64,000 nt of DNA from Acidobacteriota bacterium (GCA_030697165.1 JAUYQQ010000010.1:1-64000), one strand, 5' to 3'; shown: positions 11,934 through 20,439, numbered from the stretch's first letter. Numbers and translations: made by a program. The notes: generated by a model from the sequence alone, not told the origin.

Positions 11934-12850
11934 TGCCCCGGCGGATTCTCGTTGTAGAAGAACGTGACCGTGAAGAACGCCTTGTCTTCCGGATACTCGG
12001 GCGGCAGCGGCGTCGTCGGATTCGAGGCCCGCAGGGCGTTGACGGCCGACAAGTTGAACGATTCAATCTCCGACGGCCGGACCACGGTGACGTCGGTCAG
12101 CGCGCCATTGCGGTGCACGTTGAAGGTGATCACCACCCGCCCGCGCATGGTCTGCGCCGCCATCGGCACGAACCAGTTTCGCCGCACCTGCGAGATGAAC
12201 CGGCGAATCCACGGACCGAACTCGACGCCCCTGGTGTCGAACTGCAGGGGCCCAAACTCCTGCATCTGGCCCTTCTGGTTGTCGAACGATTCGTTTTGGA
12301 CGTACTTCTGCAGGTTCTTCAGCGCATCGCCCAGCGAGCCACCCGCCGGCGGCTGCACCTGCGGACGCTGCATCATCGCCATCTGCGGATCGGTCCGCGG
12401 ATCGTTCATGGGCGGCGTTTCCACGGGCGGGGCCGGTGGTGCCGACTCCGGCGCCGGGCCGTCCCCCCGCATCTTCTCTTCGGGCGTGGCCTCGGTCCGC
12501 TCGGTCGAGTTGCCACGGGCGGCCGGCAGCGGGTTGGTCATCTCCGGCACCCGATCCGGCGTGCGGGCGCTGCGGTCGACATCCGACATCTCCGCGCGCT
12601 CCGGCTGAGTCAGCGGCGGCAGGTCCATCTTCGGCTGCACGAAGACGAACGTCGGCGCGTTCTCGTCGCGGGGCCGCGGCTGCATCACTTGCTCTTCGGG
12701 CGAGCGCTGCGGCAGAAATTCTGGCAGGAACAGGAAGACGGCGACGATCGCGGCGTGCACGAAAATCGACACAGCAACGCCGTCGCGTCGGTTAATGGCG
12801 GACCCAACCGGCTCGATATCGCGGTAGCGATCATCGAAGTCGAAGTACAT
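11930..12850 (-). CDS. TonB-family C-terminal protein, probable energy transducer or periplasmic partner
   Basis: A 306-residue protein. A cytoplasmic start (to about residue 25) is followed by a single membrane helix (AVSIFVHAAIVAVFLFLPEFL) and a long proline- and acid-rich periplasmic linker. The C-terminal TonB-type domain reads RRNWFVPMAAQTMRGRVVIT, then VVRPSEIESFNLSAVNALRAS. This is the TonB layout, but no ExbB or ExbD is adjacent, so the partner is unknown. It is the last gene before the miaA-hfq group and is separated from ubiE by 56 nt that include minisatellite units. Confidence 0.82.
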   Translation of the reverse strand: MYFDFDDRYRDIEPVGSAINRRDGVAVSIFVHAAIVAVFLFLPEFLPQRSPEEQVMQPRPRDENAPTFVFVQPKMDLPPLTQPERAEMSDVDRSARTPDRVPEMTNPLPAARGNSTERTEATPEEKMRGDGPAPESAPPAPPVETPPMNDPRTDPQMAMMQRPQVQPPAGGSLGDALKNLQKYVQNESFDNQKGQMQEFGPLQFDTRGVEFGPWIRRFISQVRRNWFVPMAAQTMRGRVVITFNVHRNGALTDVTVVRPSEIESFNLSAVNALRASNPTTPLPPEYPEDKAFFTVTFFYNENPPGQ

Positions 12851-12880
12851 CAGTAGGTTACAGGATTATACATGCTGGTT

Positions 12881-12906
12881 AAGGTGCCTAAGGTGCCTTA
12901 GGCTCC
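12881..12906. repeat. Short 9-nt minisatellite (aaggtgcct units)
   Basis: Two full aaggtgcct units and a decayed third lie immediately after the ubiE stop, between ubiE and the TonB-like gene. The same 9-nt unit is expanded at 14490-14573 inside the end of the amidohydrolase gene, 1.6 kb away. Confidence 0.75.
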
Positions 12907-13650
12907 CTATGTTTTTTGACCCGTATAGAGATAGACGGCGCCGAACATGAATGGCCTTGCCTGAACTTGTGAAAACCCTGCGGCAGACAGAATTTCCGCG
13001 AACTCGTCGCCATAGGGAAAGGCCCCGATGGACTCGGGGAGGTAGGTATAGGCGGCGTCGTGACGCGACACGGCACGGCCGATCCGCGGAAGGATGTTGC
13101 GGGAATACCACTGGTAGATTGGCCCGAAGATCGGCGAGCTGGGCGTGCCGAACTCGAGAATCGCGACCCGGCCACCAGGACGAAGGGCTCGCACCAGCTC
13201 CCGGCACGCGACCTCCGGCAGCTGCACATTGCGAATACCGAAGGCGATGGTCGCGGCGTGCACCGATTCGTTCGCGACCGGCAGGTGCATGGCATCACCG
13301 CGCAGCAGCTGGATCCGTCCGGCGAGGCCGCCCTTCTCCACCTTCAAGAGACCGTGCGTCAGCATGGCGCCTGAAAAATCCACGCCGACGACGCGGGCGG
13401 CGCCGGTGCGGGCCGCGCCAATCGCGACATCGGCAGTCCCGGTGCAGACATCGAGCAGCCGCTCGCGCCCGGTGAGCTTCAGCGAGGCAATGGCATGCCG
13501 GCGCCAGTAGCGATCGACGCCGCCCGAGAGCACCGTGTTCAGCAAATCGTAACGGCCGGCAATGGCGTCGAACATGCCGGCGATCTTCTCGGGCGACTTA
13601 TCCGGACTGTCTGTGCCTAATCCGCGTTTAATCTGTGGCCTATCCGACAT
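12907..13650 (-). CDS. ubiE: Demethylmenaquinone methyltransferase (UbiE/MenG)
   Basis: SAM-dependent C-methyltransferase for the last step of menaquinone synthesis. It has 247 residues. Motif I is LLDVCTGTADVAIGAA, preceded by the family signature (FDAIAGRYDLLNTVLSGGVD), and it has the GIRNVQLPE post-motif. It overlaps mqnP by 11 nt. Because the upstream genes make the demethylmenaquinone precursor by the futalosine route, MenG activity is expected. Ubiquinone genes are not in view. Confidence 0.95.
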   Translation of the reverse strand: MSDRPQIKRGLGTDSPDKSPEKIAGMFDAIAGRYDLLNTVLSGGVDRYWRRHAIASLKLTGRERLLDVCTGTADVAIGAARTGAARVVGVDFSGAMLTHGLLKVEKGGLAGRIQLLRGDAMHLPVANESVHAATIAFGIRNVQLPEVACRELVRALRPGGRVAILEFGTPSSPIFGPIYQWYSRNILPRIGRAVSRHDAAYTYLPESIGAFPYGDEFAEILSAAGFSQVQARPFMFGAVYLYTGQKT

Positions 13651-14497
13651 ACAGCGCCAGTCCCGTCGTCACGAAATACAAGATGCCCACCCACCCATTC
13701 AAATCGAATGCGCGCTTGACCTGCGACAGGTCGTGCTCGCTGACCAGCGACTGTTCGTAGACCAGCAACGCCGCGACCAGCGCGACGCCGCCGAGATAGA
13801 TCGGCCCAAGTGGCACCAGCGCCGCCAGCGTGGCCATGCAGATCACGGTGGCCACGTGCATCACGCGCGAGATGACCAGCGAGCGCGCCACGCCGTAGCG
13901 GACCGGGATCGAGTTGAGGCCATGGGCGCGATCGAACTCCAGGTCCTGGCAGGCATAGAGAATGTCGAAGCCGCCCACCCACAAGCCAATCGCCAGGCCC
14001 AGCAGCCAGGGCTCCCACCCGCCGCGGCCGCCCGCGGCCAGCCAGCCGCCGACCGGCGCCACCGCCATCGCCAAGCCGAGAAAGGCCTGCGTATAGGAGG
14101 TGAAGCGCTTGGCTACCGAGTACCAGAACACAATGCCCAGCGCCACCGGCGACAGCATCCCGCACAGCGGGTTGAGGCGCGCGGCCGCGAACACGAACAC
14201 GATCGAGGAGACGCCGACGAAGATCGTCGCCTCGGCCCGGCTCATGGCGCCTCGCGGGATCTCGCGCATCGCGGTCCGCGGATTCAGGGCATCGAACCGG
14301 GCGTCAACGAGGCGATTGAAGCCCATGGCGGCGCTCCTCGCCGAGACCATGGCCACCACCACCCACCCCACCTGGCTCCAGTAAAACGGCGCCTCGCGCC
14401 ACGCCAGCAGCGCACCGGTGAGCGCAAACGGCAGCGCGAACACCGAGTGGCTGAAACGAACGAAGGACAGATACGTGACGAGACGGTTAGGTGCCAA
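13640..14497 (-). CDS. mqnP: UbiA-family prenyltransferase of the menaquinone pathway (MqnP-like)
   Basis: Membrane prenyltransferase expected to attach the polyprenyl tail to the futalosine-pathway naphthoate. It has 285 residues with about eight hydrophobic helices. The two Asp-rich motifs are NRLVDARFDALNPRTA and FDILYACQDLEFDRAHG. The only plausible start is a TTG at 14495-14497, because the conserved YLSFVRFSHSVFALPFAL block follows within nine residues. That TTG lies in degenerate copies of the 9-nt minisatellite that also encodes the end of the upstream gene. Confidence 0.9.
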   Translation of the reverse strand: MAPNRLVTYLSFVRFSHSVFALPFALTGALLAWREAPFYWSQVGWVVVAMVSARSAAMGFNRLVDARFDALNPRTAMREIPRGAMSRAEATIFVGVSSIVFVFAAARLNPLCGMLSPVALGIVFWYSVAKRFTSYTQAFLGLAMAVAPVGGWLAAGGRGGWEPWLLGLAIGLWVGGFDILYACQDLEFDRAHGLNSIPVRYGVARSLVISRVMHVATVICMATLAALVPLGPIYLGGVALVAALLVYEQSLVSEHDLSQVKRAFDLNGWVGILYFVTTGLALYVG

Positions 14498-15806
14498 GGG
14501 TGCCAGGGGTGCCTAAAGTGCCTAAGGTGCCTAAGGTGCCTAAGGTGCCTAAGGTGCCTGGGGTGCTCAGGTGCTTGATTCGAGCGGGGTTGATCCCACT
14601 CACCAGGTACTCTTCAATATCATCCACTGGGCCGGGTAGTTCGATGGCGATAATCTGTGCCCGCTTGCCGGGGGTCAAGGAGCCGAGGTCGGCGTCGAGG
14701 CCCAAGGCGCGCGCACCGGTCAGGGTGGCGCTCTCGAGCAGTTTCGACGCCGGCACGCCGGGCGCGATCGCGCGCATGGTCTTCAGCTCGCTGAACAGGT
14801 TCAGGTCGTCAACGCTCGCGAGGCTGTCGGTGCCAATGGCGACCGGCACGCCCGAGTCGTAGAAGCGCTGGATGGGCGGCAGGCCGACGCCGACCCATTG
14901 ATTGCTACGGGGGCAGGTGACCAGGGTGGCGCCGATCGCGGCCAACCGCGCCAGCGCAGCGTCATCGAACTGCACGCCGTGCACGACGAGTGTGCGGGCG
15001 TCGATCACGCCGAGGCGGTCCAGGTACTCAACCGGGCCGCAGCCGGGAACGGCCCAGTCGTCGCGCCACACCCCGATCAACTCGAGCATGCCTCGCCAGG
15101 GCCCGGTGCCGGAGGCCAGCAACTCGGTCTCTTCCGGCGACTCGCCAAGGTGAACGCTCATGATCGGGCAGGCGGACGCGCCCACCTCCGCACGGATCGC
15201 CTGGAACAATTCAGGCGAGGTCGAGTACGGCGCATGCGGCGCCAGCGACACGCAGCCAACCGCATCGGCCCGCGCGGCGCGCGTGCGCTCGACGCCGGCG
15301 CCGTCCCGGTCGTTGAAACCCAACAACTCGTGAAAGACGATGCCAGCGAGACCGGCGGCGGTCAGAAGCGGCGGCGAGGCGAGCGAGTTGCTGATGTCGC
15401 CGACGGCCACCGTGCCGCTCGCCTGCAATTCGCGGATTGCCCCGCGCAACGGCTCGAGCACGGCGGGGTCGTCGGCGCGCTCGACCCCGCGGCGAATCGC
15501 GAACAGTTGCTTGACCCAGTCGGTGAACTTCCCCGCCGGCGGCACGCGTCCGCGCAGCCACGATAGTTCCAGATGGATGTGCGCGTTGATGAGCCCGGGC
15601 ATCAGGACCACGTTGCCGAGGTCCCTGATCCCCGGTCCCTGATCCCTGATCCCCGGTCCCTGATCCCCGATCCCTGGTCCCTGATCCCTGATCCCTGGTC
15701 CCTGATCCCTGATCCCTGTTATGCGGCCGCCCTCGACATGCACGAGGCCGTCCCTCATCGGCGGCTGATCGATCGGGCAGATCCAGGCCGCCCGGTAGGC
15801 GGTCAT
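14487..15806 (-). CDS. mqnX: Amidohydrolase, probable aminodeoxyfutalosine deaminase
   Basis: A 439-residue metal-dependent amidohydrolase of the Trz/MtaD type. Metal ligands are in NAHIHLELSW, MSVHLGES, LVVHGVQ and AIGTDSLAS. Its position between mqnC and mqnP suggests it deaminates aminodeoxyfutalosine to futalosine (inference from context). The start is the ATG at 15806 overlapping mqnC by 4 nt. Two low-complexity insertions are encoded by tandem DNA repeats: a GIRDQGP-type heptapeptide run near residues 30-62 and a GTL tripeptide run at the extreme C-terminus. Neither belongs to the fold. Confidence 0.85.
   Translation of the reverse strand: MTAYRAAWICPIDQPPMRDGLVHVEGGRITGIRDQGPGIRDQGPGIGDQGPGIRDQGPGIRDLGNVVLMPGLINAHIHLELSWLRGRVPPAGKFTDWVKQLFAIRRGVERADDPAVLEPLRGAIRELQASGTVAVGDISNSLASPPLLTAAGLAGIVFHELLGFNDRDGAGVERTRAARADAVGCVSLAPHAPYSTSPELFQAIRAEVGASACPIMSVHLGESPEETELLASGTGPWRGMLELIGVWRDDWAVPGCGPVEYLDRLGVIDARTLVVHGVQFDDAALARLAAIGATLVTCPRSNQWVGVGLPPIQRFYDSGVPVAIGTDSLASVDDLNLFSELKTMRAIAPGVPASKLLESATLTGARALGLDADLGSLTPGKRAQIIAIELPGPVDDIEEYLVSGINPARIKHLSTPGTLGTLGTLGTLGTLGTPGTLGT
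14490..14573. repeat. 9-nt minisatellite (cctaaggtg units) spanning a gene junction
   Basis: About six near-identical 9-nt units, flanked by degenerate ones, encode the C-terminal GTL repeat of the amidohydrolase and run into the mqnP start region. The unit is a multiple of three, so copy-number change would keep the amidohydrolase in frame. Related units occur at 12881-12906, and looser gtgcc runs at about 18474-18500 and 56724-56748. Confidence 0.85.
15621..15718. repeat. 7-nt tandem repeat (gatccct/ggtccct) inside a gene
   Basis: Fourteen 7-nt units, mostly gatccct with ggtccct about every third copy. The effective period is 21 nt, or seven codons. On the minus strand they encode the GIRDQGP-type repeat near the N-terminus of the amidohydrolase, in a loop between early beta strands before the metal-binding NAHIHLE. 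Changes of three units keep the frame; other changes would break the gene. Confidence 0.9.
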
Positions 15807-17026
15807 GCGACCGGCGACGCCGGCGGCTGGGAACGCTGCCGCTTGCCGGCGGCGGTGCGAGCGGGATAGTTGACCAGTTCGACGGGCACGGTCGTGTCCC
15901 CGGCTTCGCGCGCGGTCGACAACTCCAGCGTGCGCGGGACCTGGTGTTCGCGAAAGAACGGGTCGCCCAAAATCTCGTAGTGCATGTTGCGTCGCTTGGC
16001 AGAGAAACCCGCGTCCTCGGCGTTGCGGACGATTTCCACTTCGTCCATGCAGTACACGGCGCCGGCCGCCCGGACGACGTTCTCTTCGATCATCACGCTG
16101 CCCATGTCGTTGGCGCCGAACGCGAGGCTCAACTGCCCGACCTTGCCGCCCTGGGTGACCCACGACGCCTGCAGGTTGTCGAAGTTGTCGAGCACCAGCC
16201 GGGCAATCGCCAGGGTGCGCAGGTACTCGATGCCGGTCGCTTCGGTGCCGCCGCGCTCGGTGTGCTCGGGCTGGTAGCTCCAGGCGATGAACGCCGTGAA
16301 GCCGGCGGTCTCGTCCTGCAGGTCGCGCAGCCGCAGCATGTGCTCGAGCCGTTCTTCGTCGCTCTCGACCGTGCCGTACATCATCGTCGCCGTCGTGCGC
16401 AGCCCGGCCCGGTGCGCATGGCGCATCACGTCCAGCCACTCGTCGGCCGTGGCCTTCGCATAGCAGTTCAGCAGCTTGCGCACGCGGTCGACCAGGATCT
16501 CGGCACCGCCGCCCGGCACGCTGTCGAGGCCGGCAGCGATCAGCCGCGCGATGACTTCGGGAACCGGCAACTTCGAGGTGCGAGAGATGTGCAGCACCTC
16601 CGGCGGGGACAGCGCATGCAGCTTGAAGTCGGGGAACCGCTGCTTCACGCCGCGGAACAGATCCTCGTACCACGCCAGCGGCAGATCAGGGTTATGGCCG
16701 CCCTGCAGCAGCAGTTGCCCGCCGCCGAGGGCCTGCGTCTCTTCGATTTTCCGGTAGATCTCGTCGAAGCCGAGCACGTAGCCTTCGCCGTGGCCGACCT
16801 CGCGGTAGAACGCACAGAAGTTGCAGCGGGCGACGCACACGTTGGTGTAGTTGACGTTGCGATCGATGATGTAAGTGACCACGCCGGCCGGGTGCTTGCG
16901 GCGGCGCACGCCGTCGGCCATGCGGCCGAGCCAGTAGGTCGGCGCGTGGCGATAAAGCGCTAACGCCTCGTCTGCGGCCAGCCGGCCGCCCGCTTCGATT
17001 CGCTGCTCGAACGCCTTGAGATCCAT
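15803..17026 (-). CDS. mqnC: Cyclic dehypoxanthinyl futalosine synthase
   Basis: Radical SAM enzyme of the futalosine menaquinone pathway, 407 residues. The cluster cysteines are in NVCVARCNFCAFYR (CxxxCxxC). Family landmarks are YIIDRNVNYTN, LLLQGGHNPDLPLAWYEDL, HALSPPEVLH, LDSVPGGGAEILVDRVRKLL and TTATMMYG, which separate MqnC from MqnE and CofH. It is two bases downstream of mqnA and overlaps the amidohydrolase by 4 nt. Confidence 0.95.
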   Translation of the reverse strand: MDLKAFEQRIEAGGRLAADEALALYRHAPTYWLGRMADGVRRRKHPAGVVTYIIDRNVNYTNVCVARCNFCAFYREVGHGEGYVLGFDEIYRKIEETQALGGGQLLLQGGHNPDLPLAWYEDLFRGVKQRFPDFKLHALSPPEVLHISRTSKLPVPEVIARLIAAGLDSVPGGGAEILVDRVRKLLNCYAKATADEWLDVMRHAHRAGLRTTATMMYGTVESDEERLEHMLRLRDLQDETAGFTAFIAWSYQPEHTERGGTEATGIEYLRTLAIARLVLDNFDNLQASWVTQGGKVGQLSLAFGANDMGSVMIEENVVRAAGAVYCMDEVEIVRNAEDAGFSAKRRNMHYEILGDPFFREHQVPRTLELSTAREAGDTTVPVELVNYPARTAAGKRQRSQPPASPVA

Positions 17027-17028
17027 AG

Positions 17029-17826
17029 CTACTGATAGAAACGGAGGGGTTTCAACGCGACGGCCACACCCACTTCGACGCCCAGTTCGAGAAAGCGTCT
17101 CAGGCCGGCGGCCTCGCGATCGCCCAGCCCGTACTTGAGATTATCACGCAGGTATGCCAGCGACCTGGCCTCGTGGGCGGCATCGCCGCCAGCCACGCCC
17201 CGGGCGATCTCCGGCAGGTGCGCCTCGCCCGCTGTGCGGGCCGCGAGCAACGCCGCACACTGCGCGGGCGAAGCCGCCCCCTCGCGTCCGGTCCACATCG
17301 CATAGACGAACGGCAGGCCGGTGAGGGCGCGCCATTCGCCGCCAAGGTCGTACTTCGACAGGCCACGCCCCGCGGCATCGATCTCGAGCGCCGGGTCGCC
17401 AATGACCAGCGCGGCATCGGCGGTCGCCAGCATCGCGTCCAGGTCTGGGGCTGCGGGCATAAACGCGGGCGCGATGCCCCACCGCTTCGCGCACAGGATG
17501 CGCGTCAGCGCCGCCGAGGTCCGCGAACTCACGTCGAGGGCGAGGGAACGAACCTCCCCGATCGGCACCTTCGAGAAAACCGCCACCGACGCCACCTCGC
17601 CGTCCGAAGCAATCGCCACGTCTGGCACGATCCAGTAATCCTGGGGTCCCCGGATGTACTCGATGGCTGGAACCAGCCCCAGGTCGACCCGCCCTTCGTG
17701 CAACAGCGCGGCGCAGACCGCCGGCACGTCATAGCGCAGCTCGAACTGATCGGACATGGCGTCGAGGCCATACACCAGCGGCTTCGTGTTCAGGTACGAC
17801 ACCGCGCCCAGGCGCAGCGGCGTCAT
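17029..17826 (-). CDS. mqnA: Chorismate dehydratase MqnA
   Basis: First enzyme of the futalosine route, converting chorismate to 3-[(1-carboxyvinyl)oxy]benzoate. It has 265 residues with the periplasmic-binding-protein-like fold. The N-terminus (LRLGAVSYLNTKPLVYGL) and the segment GRVDLGLVPAIEYIRG are characteristic. It overlaps the MqnE-like gene by 4 nt (17823-17826). Confidence 0.94.
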   Translation of the reverse strand: MTPLRLGAVSYLNTKPLVYGLDAMSDQFELRYDVPAVCAALLHEGRVDLGLVPAIEYIRGPQDYWIVPDVAIASDGEVASVAVFSKVPIGEVRSLALDVSSRTSAALTRILCAKRWGIAPAFMPAAPDLDAMLATADAALVIGDPALEIDAAGRGLSKYDLGGEWRALTGLPFVYAMWTGREGAASPAQCAALLAARTAGEAHLPEIARGVAGGDAAHEARSLAYLRDNLKYGLGDREAAGLRRFLELGVEVGVAVALKPLRFYQ

Positions 17827-18671
17827 GCGGGCGATGTCCGCTCGCGAGGCTGGAAGCCGGCCGCGGCGATGTTACGGGTGACGTCTTCGAGAGAGGTCCG
17901 GCGCCGCCCCAGCGACTCGTCATCGGTGATTGACACGCGATCGAGATCGTTCGCGCCGAAGGTCAGCGCCACCTGGGCCAGCTTGGGGCCATACTGCTGC
18001 CAATCCACCTGCACATTCGGGACCCCGGGCAGCGCCAATCGCGCCAGCGCCACCGCCCTGACATCGTCATAGCCAGTCGTCGGCACGGCAATCGACTGTT
18101 CCCGCGAGAGCGGCGCAATGGTCGTGAGCCACGGGAACTTGTCGGCCAGCGCGCGGGCCTGGATCAGCATGGGCGTGCGCGCCTCGATGTTGGGCTTTTG
18201 CAGAGACAGGCACTGCACCGGCAGCCCCGCGTCCTGGCAGGCCTGGAGGGCCGCCTCGGCATTGGCCAGGCGATCCAGGGGTGCCTCGACGATGGCACCA
18301 AGCCCCGCCTGTTTCAGTTGCGCGAGCACGCCGGCCAGGTCTCCCCAGCCACGGTCGATGATGTCGGCCAGCGAGAAGCCACTCACCACTGAGTTCTCTG
18401 CGGCGCCCTTGGCTTGCGCGACGACCTGGACGGTCTCCGACAAAGTCGCAGCCGTGTCAGTAATTCGCACTTCCGCACCCTTGGCACCGCTGGCACCTTG
18501 AATTTCCACCACCCGAACGAACGTGACGCTGTCGCCGACACGGGCGCGGCGGACCTCGTCGGCGAGCATGCCGAGCGACAGGATGTCGGCCGACGCCAGC
18601 TCGTCGAGTTCGGCGGCGGACAGCGGTTGGTTGGCGCGCGCGCGATCGGCAATCGCGGAATTGATAGTCAC
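17823..18671 (-). CDS. MqnE-like protein lacking the radical SAM iron-sulfur cysteines
   Basis: A 282-residue protein whose two ends resemble aminofutalosine synthase MqnE. The N-terminus (LSAAELDELASADILSLGML, then ADEVRR) matches its leader helices. The C-terminus (YGPKLAQVALTFGANDLDRV, then a helix ending RNIAAAGFQPRERT) matches its barrel end. Where MqnE carries CxxxCxxC, this protein reads VTFVRVVEIQGASGAKGAEV with no cysteine. The only cysteines (ACQDAG, VQCLSL) are far away and wrongly spaced. It is about 90 residues shorter than typical MqnE and coupled by 4-nt overlaps to the genes on both sides. The function is unknown: a pseudoenzyme partner or a repurposed barrel. Confidence 0.8.
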   Translation of the reverse strand: MTINSAIADRARANQPLSAAELDELASADILSLGMLADEVRRARVGDSVTFVRVVEIQGASGAKGAEVRITDTAATLSETVQVVAQAKGAAENSVVSGFSLADIIDRGWGDLAGVLAQLKQAGLGAIVEAPLDRLANAEAALQACQDAGLPVQCLSLQKPNIEARTPMLIQARALADKFPWLTTIAPLSREQSIAVPTTGYDDVRAVALARLALPGVPNVQVDWQQYGPKLAQVALTFGANDLDRVSITDDESLGRRRTSLEDVTRNIAAAGFQPRERTSPA

Positions 18672-19594
18672 AGCTGGTGTCCCATTAGTTCAACAATCCT
18701 CGTCGCCAGCGCCAGTGCCGCGCGGCCCTGCTGCCCGGTCACGGCCGGCGCGCGGCCGTCGCGGACCGCACCGAGGAAATCCTCGAGCTCGCCTTTCAGC
18801 GCTTCGTCGCCGGCCACTTCCAGCTTACCGCCGCCAATCGTCGGCGCTCCCGCCGGCTGCGGCACGAGGCGCCACATCTCGACTTCCCGCGCCGCGGTAT
18901 CGATCGACACGTAGGCATCCTGCTGGAAGAACCGGATCTTGCGGACCGGCTCGCGGCTGATGCGGCTGGCCGTCAGGTTGGCGATGCAGCCGTTGGCGAA
19001 CCGCAACCGCGCGTTGGCAATGTCGATGCGCGGAGTCAGCACGGGCACGCCCACTGCTTCGACCCCTTCGACTTCACTGGGCACCAGGCTCAGGATCAAG
19101 TCGAGGTCATGGATCATGAGGTCGAGCACCACGTCGATGTCGAGGCTGCGCCCGGGCAGCTGCCCCAGGCGATGCACCTCGATGAACCGGGGGTCCTTCA
19201 GGTGCGGGCGGGCGGCCAGCACCGCCGGGTTGAAACGCTCGCTATGGCCGACGGCCAGGACGACGCCGCGGGAGCTGGCCGTGGCAATCAAGGCATCGGC
19301 CTCGGCGACGGTCTGGGTAATCGGCTTCTCGACCAGCGTGTGCACGCCGGCCTCGAGCAGGCCCAGCGCAATCCGCGCGTGGCTTTCGGTGGGCACGGCG
19401 ACCACGGCCACATCGATCTTCCCTGGAACCTGGGCGACCTCGGCATAGGCGCTCGTGCCGCGCTCGGCGGCGACCTGGTTCGCCCGAGCCGCGTCCGTGT
19501 CGACCACGCCGGCCAGCGTCACGCCCGGCAGCGACGCCAGAATGCGCGCATGGTGCTTGCCGAGGTGCCCGACGCCAACCACCACTGCCCTCAC
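18668..19594 (-). CDS. Gfo/Idh/MocA-family oxidoreductase, possible UDP-GlcNAc 3-dehydrogenase (GnnA-like)
   Basis: A 308-residue NAD(P)-dependent dehydrogenase. The Rossmann motif is [15 protein letters not shown] and the catalytic Lys lies in VEKPIT, followed by [10 protein letters not shown] and [11 protein letters not shown]. It overlaps lpxI by 4 nt, so a role in lipid A sugar modification is likely. GnnA, which oxidises UDP-GlcNAc at C3 before amination, is in this family. No GnnB aminotransferase is present in the window, so the exact reaction is inferred from context only. Confidence 0.75.
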   Translation of the reverse strand: MRAVVVGVGHLGKHHARILASLPGVTLAGVVDTDAARANQVAAERGTSAYAEVAQVPGKIDVAVVAVPTESHARIALGLLEAGVHTLVEKPITQTVAEADALIATASSRGVVLAVGHSERFNPAVLAARPHLKDPRFIEVHRLGQLPGRSLDIDVVLDLMIHDLDLILSLVPSEVEGVEAVGVPVLTPRIDIANARLRFANGCIANLTASRISREPVRKIRFFQQDAYVSIDTAAREVEMWRLVPQPAGAPTIGGGKLEVAGDEALKGELEDFLGAVRDGRAPAVTGQQGRAALALATRIVELMGHQL

Positions 19595-20439
19595 GCCCCG
19601 CCTCCGCTATCGCTTCGGCGCGGCAGGCTGCGGCCGACAATCGCGATCCCAGCTTCGTTCGCGGATGCGAAGAACGCCTCGCGGTCGAAGATCAACGTGC
19701 GCCCGGCATCGATCGACAACACCGTGGCGCCGGCCACCCGCATGGCCTGGATGGTCGCGAGCCCGACGATGGGCACGTCGAAGCGCATGTCCTGGTTCGG
19801 CTTGGCGACCTTGATGACCGCGACGCCGTCGCCGGCCAGTTGCCCGGCCCTGGCAATGGTTTCGTCGGTGCCCTCCATCGCTTCGACCGCCACCACCGCC
19901 AGGTGCTTCACCGCGATGGTCTGGCCAATGTCGAGGCCGGCGATGGTGTCGGCCATGCGATAGCCGAATTCGAGGTCTTTGCCTTCAGCCTCGTTGGGCG
20001 CCCGGTTGCTCAACAGCCCGGCCCCGGCCAGCAGCGGCTCGAGAAATGCCGTCGAGTTGACGAGCTCAACGCCGTGTTCGCGCATCAGGTCGGCGACCGC
20101 GGCAATCAGCGCATCGGTGTTCATGGCCTTGACCCGCGAGAGCAGCGCCATAGCCGTGAGGTCCGGCACGAAGCCGCCAAAGATCTTGATGTGCTTGACC
20201 TGTCCCGCCATGACCGCCTGGGTCAGGCCGGCGTCCTTGAGAATCTTGAGGAAGGTGCCGAGCTGGCCGATCGAGATCCAGTGAACCACCGCCTTCGGTT
20301 CGCGCGCCGCGGCCTCGTCGATCTCCCTCGAAGCCTCTTCCTTGAGGGCAATGACGGTGACGTCGTAGCCGAGTGAGCGCGCCGCGTCGAGCACCAGGAA
20401 TGGGAATCGCCCGTTGCCCGCAATCAGGCCGATCTTCAT
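19591..20439 (-). CDS. lpxI: UDP-2,3-diacylglucosamine pyrophosphatase LpxI
   Basis: Makes lipid X from UDP-2,3-diacylglucosamine, replacing LpxH in many bacteria. It has 282 residues. The N-terminal domain begins [18 protein letters not shown] and contains [16 protein letters not shown]. The C-terminal domain has [14 protein letters not shown] and [16 protein letters not shown], both diagnostic. The ATG at 20437-20439 overlaps the FabZ-LpxA stop by one base (TGATG). Reading frames that extend further upstream are out of register with lpxA. Confidence 0.95.
   Translation of the reverse strand: MKIGLIAGNGRFPFLVLDAARSLGYDVTVIALKEEASREIDEAAAREPKAVVHWISIGQLGTFLKILKDAGLTQAVMAGQVKHIKIFGGFVPDLTAMALLSRVKAMNTDALIAAVADLMREHGVELVNSTAFLEPLLAGAGLLSNRAPNEAEGKDLEFGYRMADTIAGLDIGQTIAVKHLAVVAVEAMEGTDETIARAGQLAGDGVAVIKVAKPNQDMRFDVPIVGLATIQAMRVAGATVLSIDAGRTLIFDREAFFASANEAGIAIVGRSLPRRSDSGGGA

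Noticed and set aside
16440-16480. CYAKATADE in mqnC as another FAEATADK-type insertion
   Set aside because: Only about 17 of 25 bases match the element, and this position normally carries a similar ADEWL-type helix in the family, so chance is enough.
14487-16673. A 728-codon minus-strand frame that could be read as a fusion upstream of the amidohydrolase
   Set aside because: The upstream part is a shifted reading of mqnC; the amidohydrolase has its own ATG at 15806 overlapping the mqnC stop.
19050-19095. [10 protein letters not shown] in the GnnA-like gene as a repeat-derived insertion
   Set aside because: The segment has the normal family length, and the DNA is only loosely like the dispersed palindromes.
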